Below are positions 5,327 through 5,431 of a stretch of DNA of 5,431 bases, piece by piece. The notes beneath the pieces were generated by a model. It searched no databases. It was given only the letters and a program-made list of their open reading frames with translations, and was not told the DNA's origin. The translations under genes and the position numbers were made by a program. Location of the stretch: assembly GCA_004366195.1 (NCBI GenBank), contig SIRV01000142.1, positions 1 through 5,431 of the forward strand, given 5' to 3'. Numbering within the stretch: the stretch's first letter is position 1; each line of letters starts with the position of its first letter. Origin of the DNA: Actinomycetota bacterium (GTDB taxonomy: Bacteria; Actinomycetota; UBA4738; HRBIN12).

Positions 5327-5431
5327 ATGACCCGTTTACGCACCGCTGTCATCGGCGTCGGACATCTGGGCCAGCACCATGCCCGCATTCTGGCCCACCT
5401 GCCGGATGTGGAACTGGTCGGCGTGGTGGAT
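5327..5431 (+). CDS. Gfo/Idh/MocA-family NAD(P)-dependent oxidoreductase, N-terminal fragment
   Basis: The first 35 residues of a Rossmann-fold oxidoreductase run off the right edge. MTRLRTAVIGVGHLGQHHAR has the family's opening strand and G10-V-G-H-L-G15 dinucleotide loop. V-E-L-V-G-V-V-D35 is the second strand ending in the acidic residue that usually holds the adenosine ribose of NAD. The ATG at 5327 is preceded by a weak TGGGG (5317-5321) at 5 nt. It begins 47 nt after the lpxC stop; from memory, planctomycete-like genomes often carry such a gene among lipid A genes (lpxC, lpxA, lpxB), which would fit its neighbour. The substrate cannot be inferred from 35 residues. Codon usage resembles the lpxC fragment, not the genes left of 5073. 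Confidence 0.82.
   Translation, partial: MTRLRTAVIGVGHLGQHHARILAHLPDVELVGVVD

Noticed and set aside
1..5431. CRISPR arrays, tRNA or rRNA genes, insertion sequences, attachment sites
   Set aside because: None seen: no regularly spaced repeats, no tRNA-like clover sequence in the gaps, no transposase motifs or terminal inverted repeats at the junction.

Overview
The window is high-GC DNA from what looks like an uncultured actinobacterium-like organism (Actinomycetota is my best guess; a high-GC Chloroflexota lineage is not excluded). The grounds are the gene order cdsA-dxr-rseP, the style of CdsA (long acidic N-terminus followed by a 'GRNVQLA'-type entry into the membrane domain), frequent GTG starts, and two TANNNT -10 boxes placed 6-7 nt upstream of start codons, as in leaderless actinobacterial genes. 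Everything convincing is on the + strand.

Layout. 1-1200: phosphatidate cytidylyltransferase (CdsA), open at the left edge, with an acidic, probably disordered N-terminal region of at least 130 residues. 1246-2403: 1-deoxy-D-xylulose-5-phosphate reductoisomerase (Dxr, MEP isoprenoid pathway). 2411-3529: RseP/Rip1-type M50 site-2 membrane protease with one PDZ domain. This is the widely conserved envelope/isoprenoid block; its usual next member, ispG, is absent here. After a 93-nt regulatory gap comes a two-component pair: an OmpR/PhoB-family response regulator (3623-4330) and, 1 nt later, its histidine kinase (from 4332).

The main anomaly is at about 5073-5099. The kinase reads normally through HAMP, H-box and N-box. 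Inside the ATP-binding domain it then switches in frame, without a stop, into the C-terminal catalytic segment of LpxC (lipid A deacetylase), which ends at 5279. A Gfo/Idh/MocA-type oxidoreductase starts at 5327 and runs off the right edge. Codon choice changes at the same point: GAG and CTC give way to GAA, CTG, CAT and ATT. The last ~350 bases therefore look like DNA from a different, lipid A-making Gram-negative genome, perhaps planctomycete-like. They are joined at a short stretch where the kinase N-box and an LpxC motif resemble each other. A metagenome assembly chimera is the simplest explanation; a real recombination product is possible but less likely.

Apart from that join, the genes are ordinary housekeeping and signalling genes, and I see no new multi-gene system. 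The most useful biological details are the candidate leaderless promoters of dxr and the regulator, and a pair of 11-nt-spaced direct repeats upstream of the regulator that could be its own binding site.
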